Assembly (NCBI GenBank): GCA_903865465.1
Contig: CAIPJU010000288.1
Span: 1 to 5,793 of the forward strand
Length of the DNA stretch: 5,793 nucleotides
Source of the DNA: an uncultured Bacteroidota bacterium
GTDB taxonomy: Bacteria > Bacteroidota > Bacteroidia > Bacteroidales > VadinHA17
Direction: 5' to 3'
Positions 5,639-5,793 of the stretch are shown here, piece after piece. Below the pieces are notes generated by a model. The model searched no databases. It was given only the letters and a program-made list of their open reading frames with translations, and was not told where the DNA came from. Position 1 is the stretch's first letter, and each line of letters opens with the position of its first letter. The position numbers and the translations under genes were made by a program.

Positions 5639-5793
5639 GTTCCTGGTTTTAAGGTAAATAATTTGAAAATGGTATAAGGAACCTATATATCAATATATTA
5701 CAAGAAAAATCTTATTGCAGGTGTTATGAAGCAATCCGGGACTGATTTAATTCTGATGGAATATTTAACAAAAAATGAGAATGATTTTTCCAA
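5639..5793 (-). promoter_or_regulatory. AT-rich leader upstream of the giant gene; promoter likely here but not resolved
   Basis: These 155 bases hold no gene I can support. The stretch around 5684-5700 is almost pure A/T. I looked for the Bacteroidota promoter pattern (TTG about 19-21 bases before TAnnTTTG) and found only partial matches, so no box is called. An AGGA (minus strand, 5641-5644) ends two bases before the ATG, too close for a normal Shine-Dalgarno site. Absence of a strong one is ordinary in Bacteroidota, where AT-rich leaders often suffice. Confidence 0.35.

Noticed and set aside
5726..5793. Possible start of a divergent plus-strand gene (ATG at 5726, 22 codons open to the window edge, beginning M-K-Q-S-G-T-D-L-I-L-M-E-Y-L)
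   Set aside because: Too short to tell from chance. An equally open minus-strand frame runs from the window edge to a stop at 5698-5700, so the neighbour's direction is undecided. Sequence beyond 5793 would settle it.
5698..5793. Possible tail of an upstream minus-strand gene (31 codons then TAA)
   Set aside because: It competes with the plus-strand reading, its hydrophobic/basic ending has no recognisable motif, and 31 codons in AT-rich DNA can be open by chance.

Overview
The window holds one very large gene and almost nothing else. Reading leftward on the minus strand from an ATG at 5638 to a TAA at 32, it encodes an 1868-residue secreted, repeat-built surface protein. A signal peptide at the N-terminus and a type IX secretion (T9SS) sorting domain of the Por_Secre_tail type at the C-terminus point firmly to a member of the Bacteroidota, most likely class Bacteroidia. 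Moderate-to-low GC, an AT-rich leader and Ser/Thr/Asn/Gly-rich protein chemistry fit that assignment. Genus or species cannot be told from this window.

Layout, in protein order (right to left on the map): signal peptide (residues 1-27); a Trp-rich opening module (28-100); a long stretch predicted to be beta-helix (101-563) with three good and one degenerate autotransporter-associated strand repeats, the three good ones spaced at exactly 129 residues; then a mosaic (562-1397) of shorter 'IAG...NSGTV.F.G...FNNLTI' modules, two ~200-residue 'VSG-GtlrR' cassettes and two more Trp-rich modules; then two domains typical of T9SS cargo (about 1417-1624 and 1625-1769); then the C-terminal sorting domain (1785-1868). 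No catalytic domain was recognised. The most economical reading is a cell-surface or released adhesin, or a structural stalk protein.

The 155 bases upstream of the start (5639-5793) are AT-rich and may hold the promoter, but no consensus promoter could be called with confidence. The 31 bases after the stop show no terminator before the window ends. The plus-strand open frames inside the gene are antisense shadows of Ser/Thr/Gly-rich codons. I found no RNA gene, mobile element, CRISPR array or convincing new system. The interesting content is the internal architecture of this one protein.
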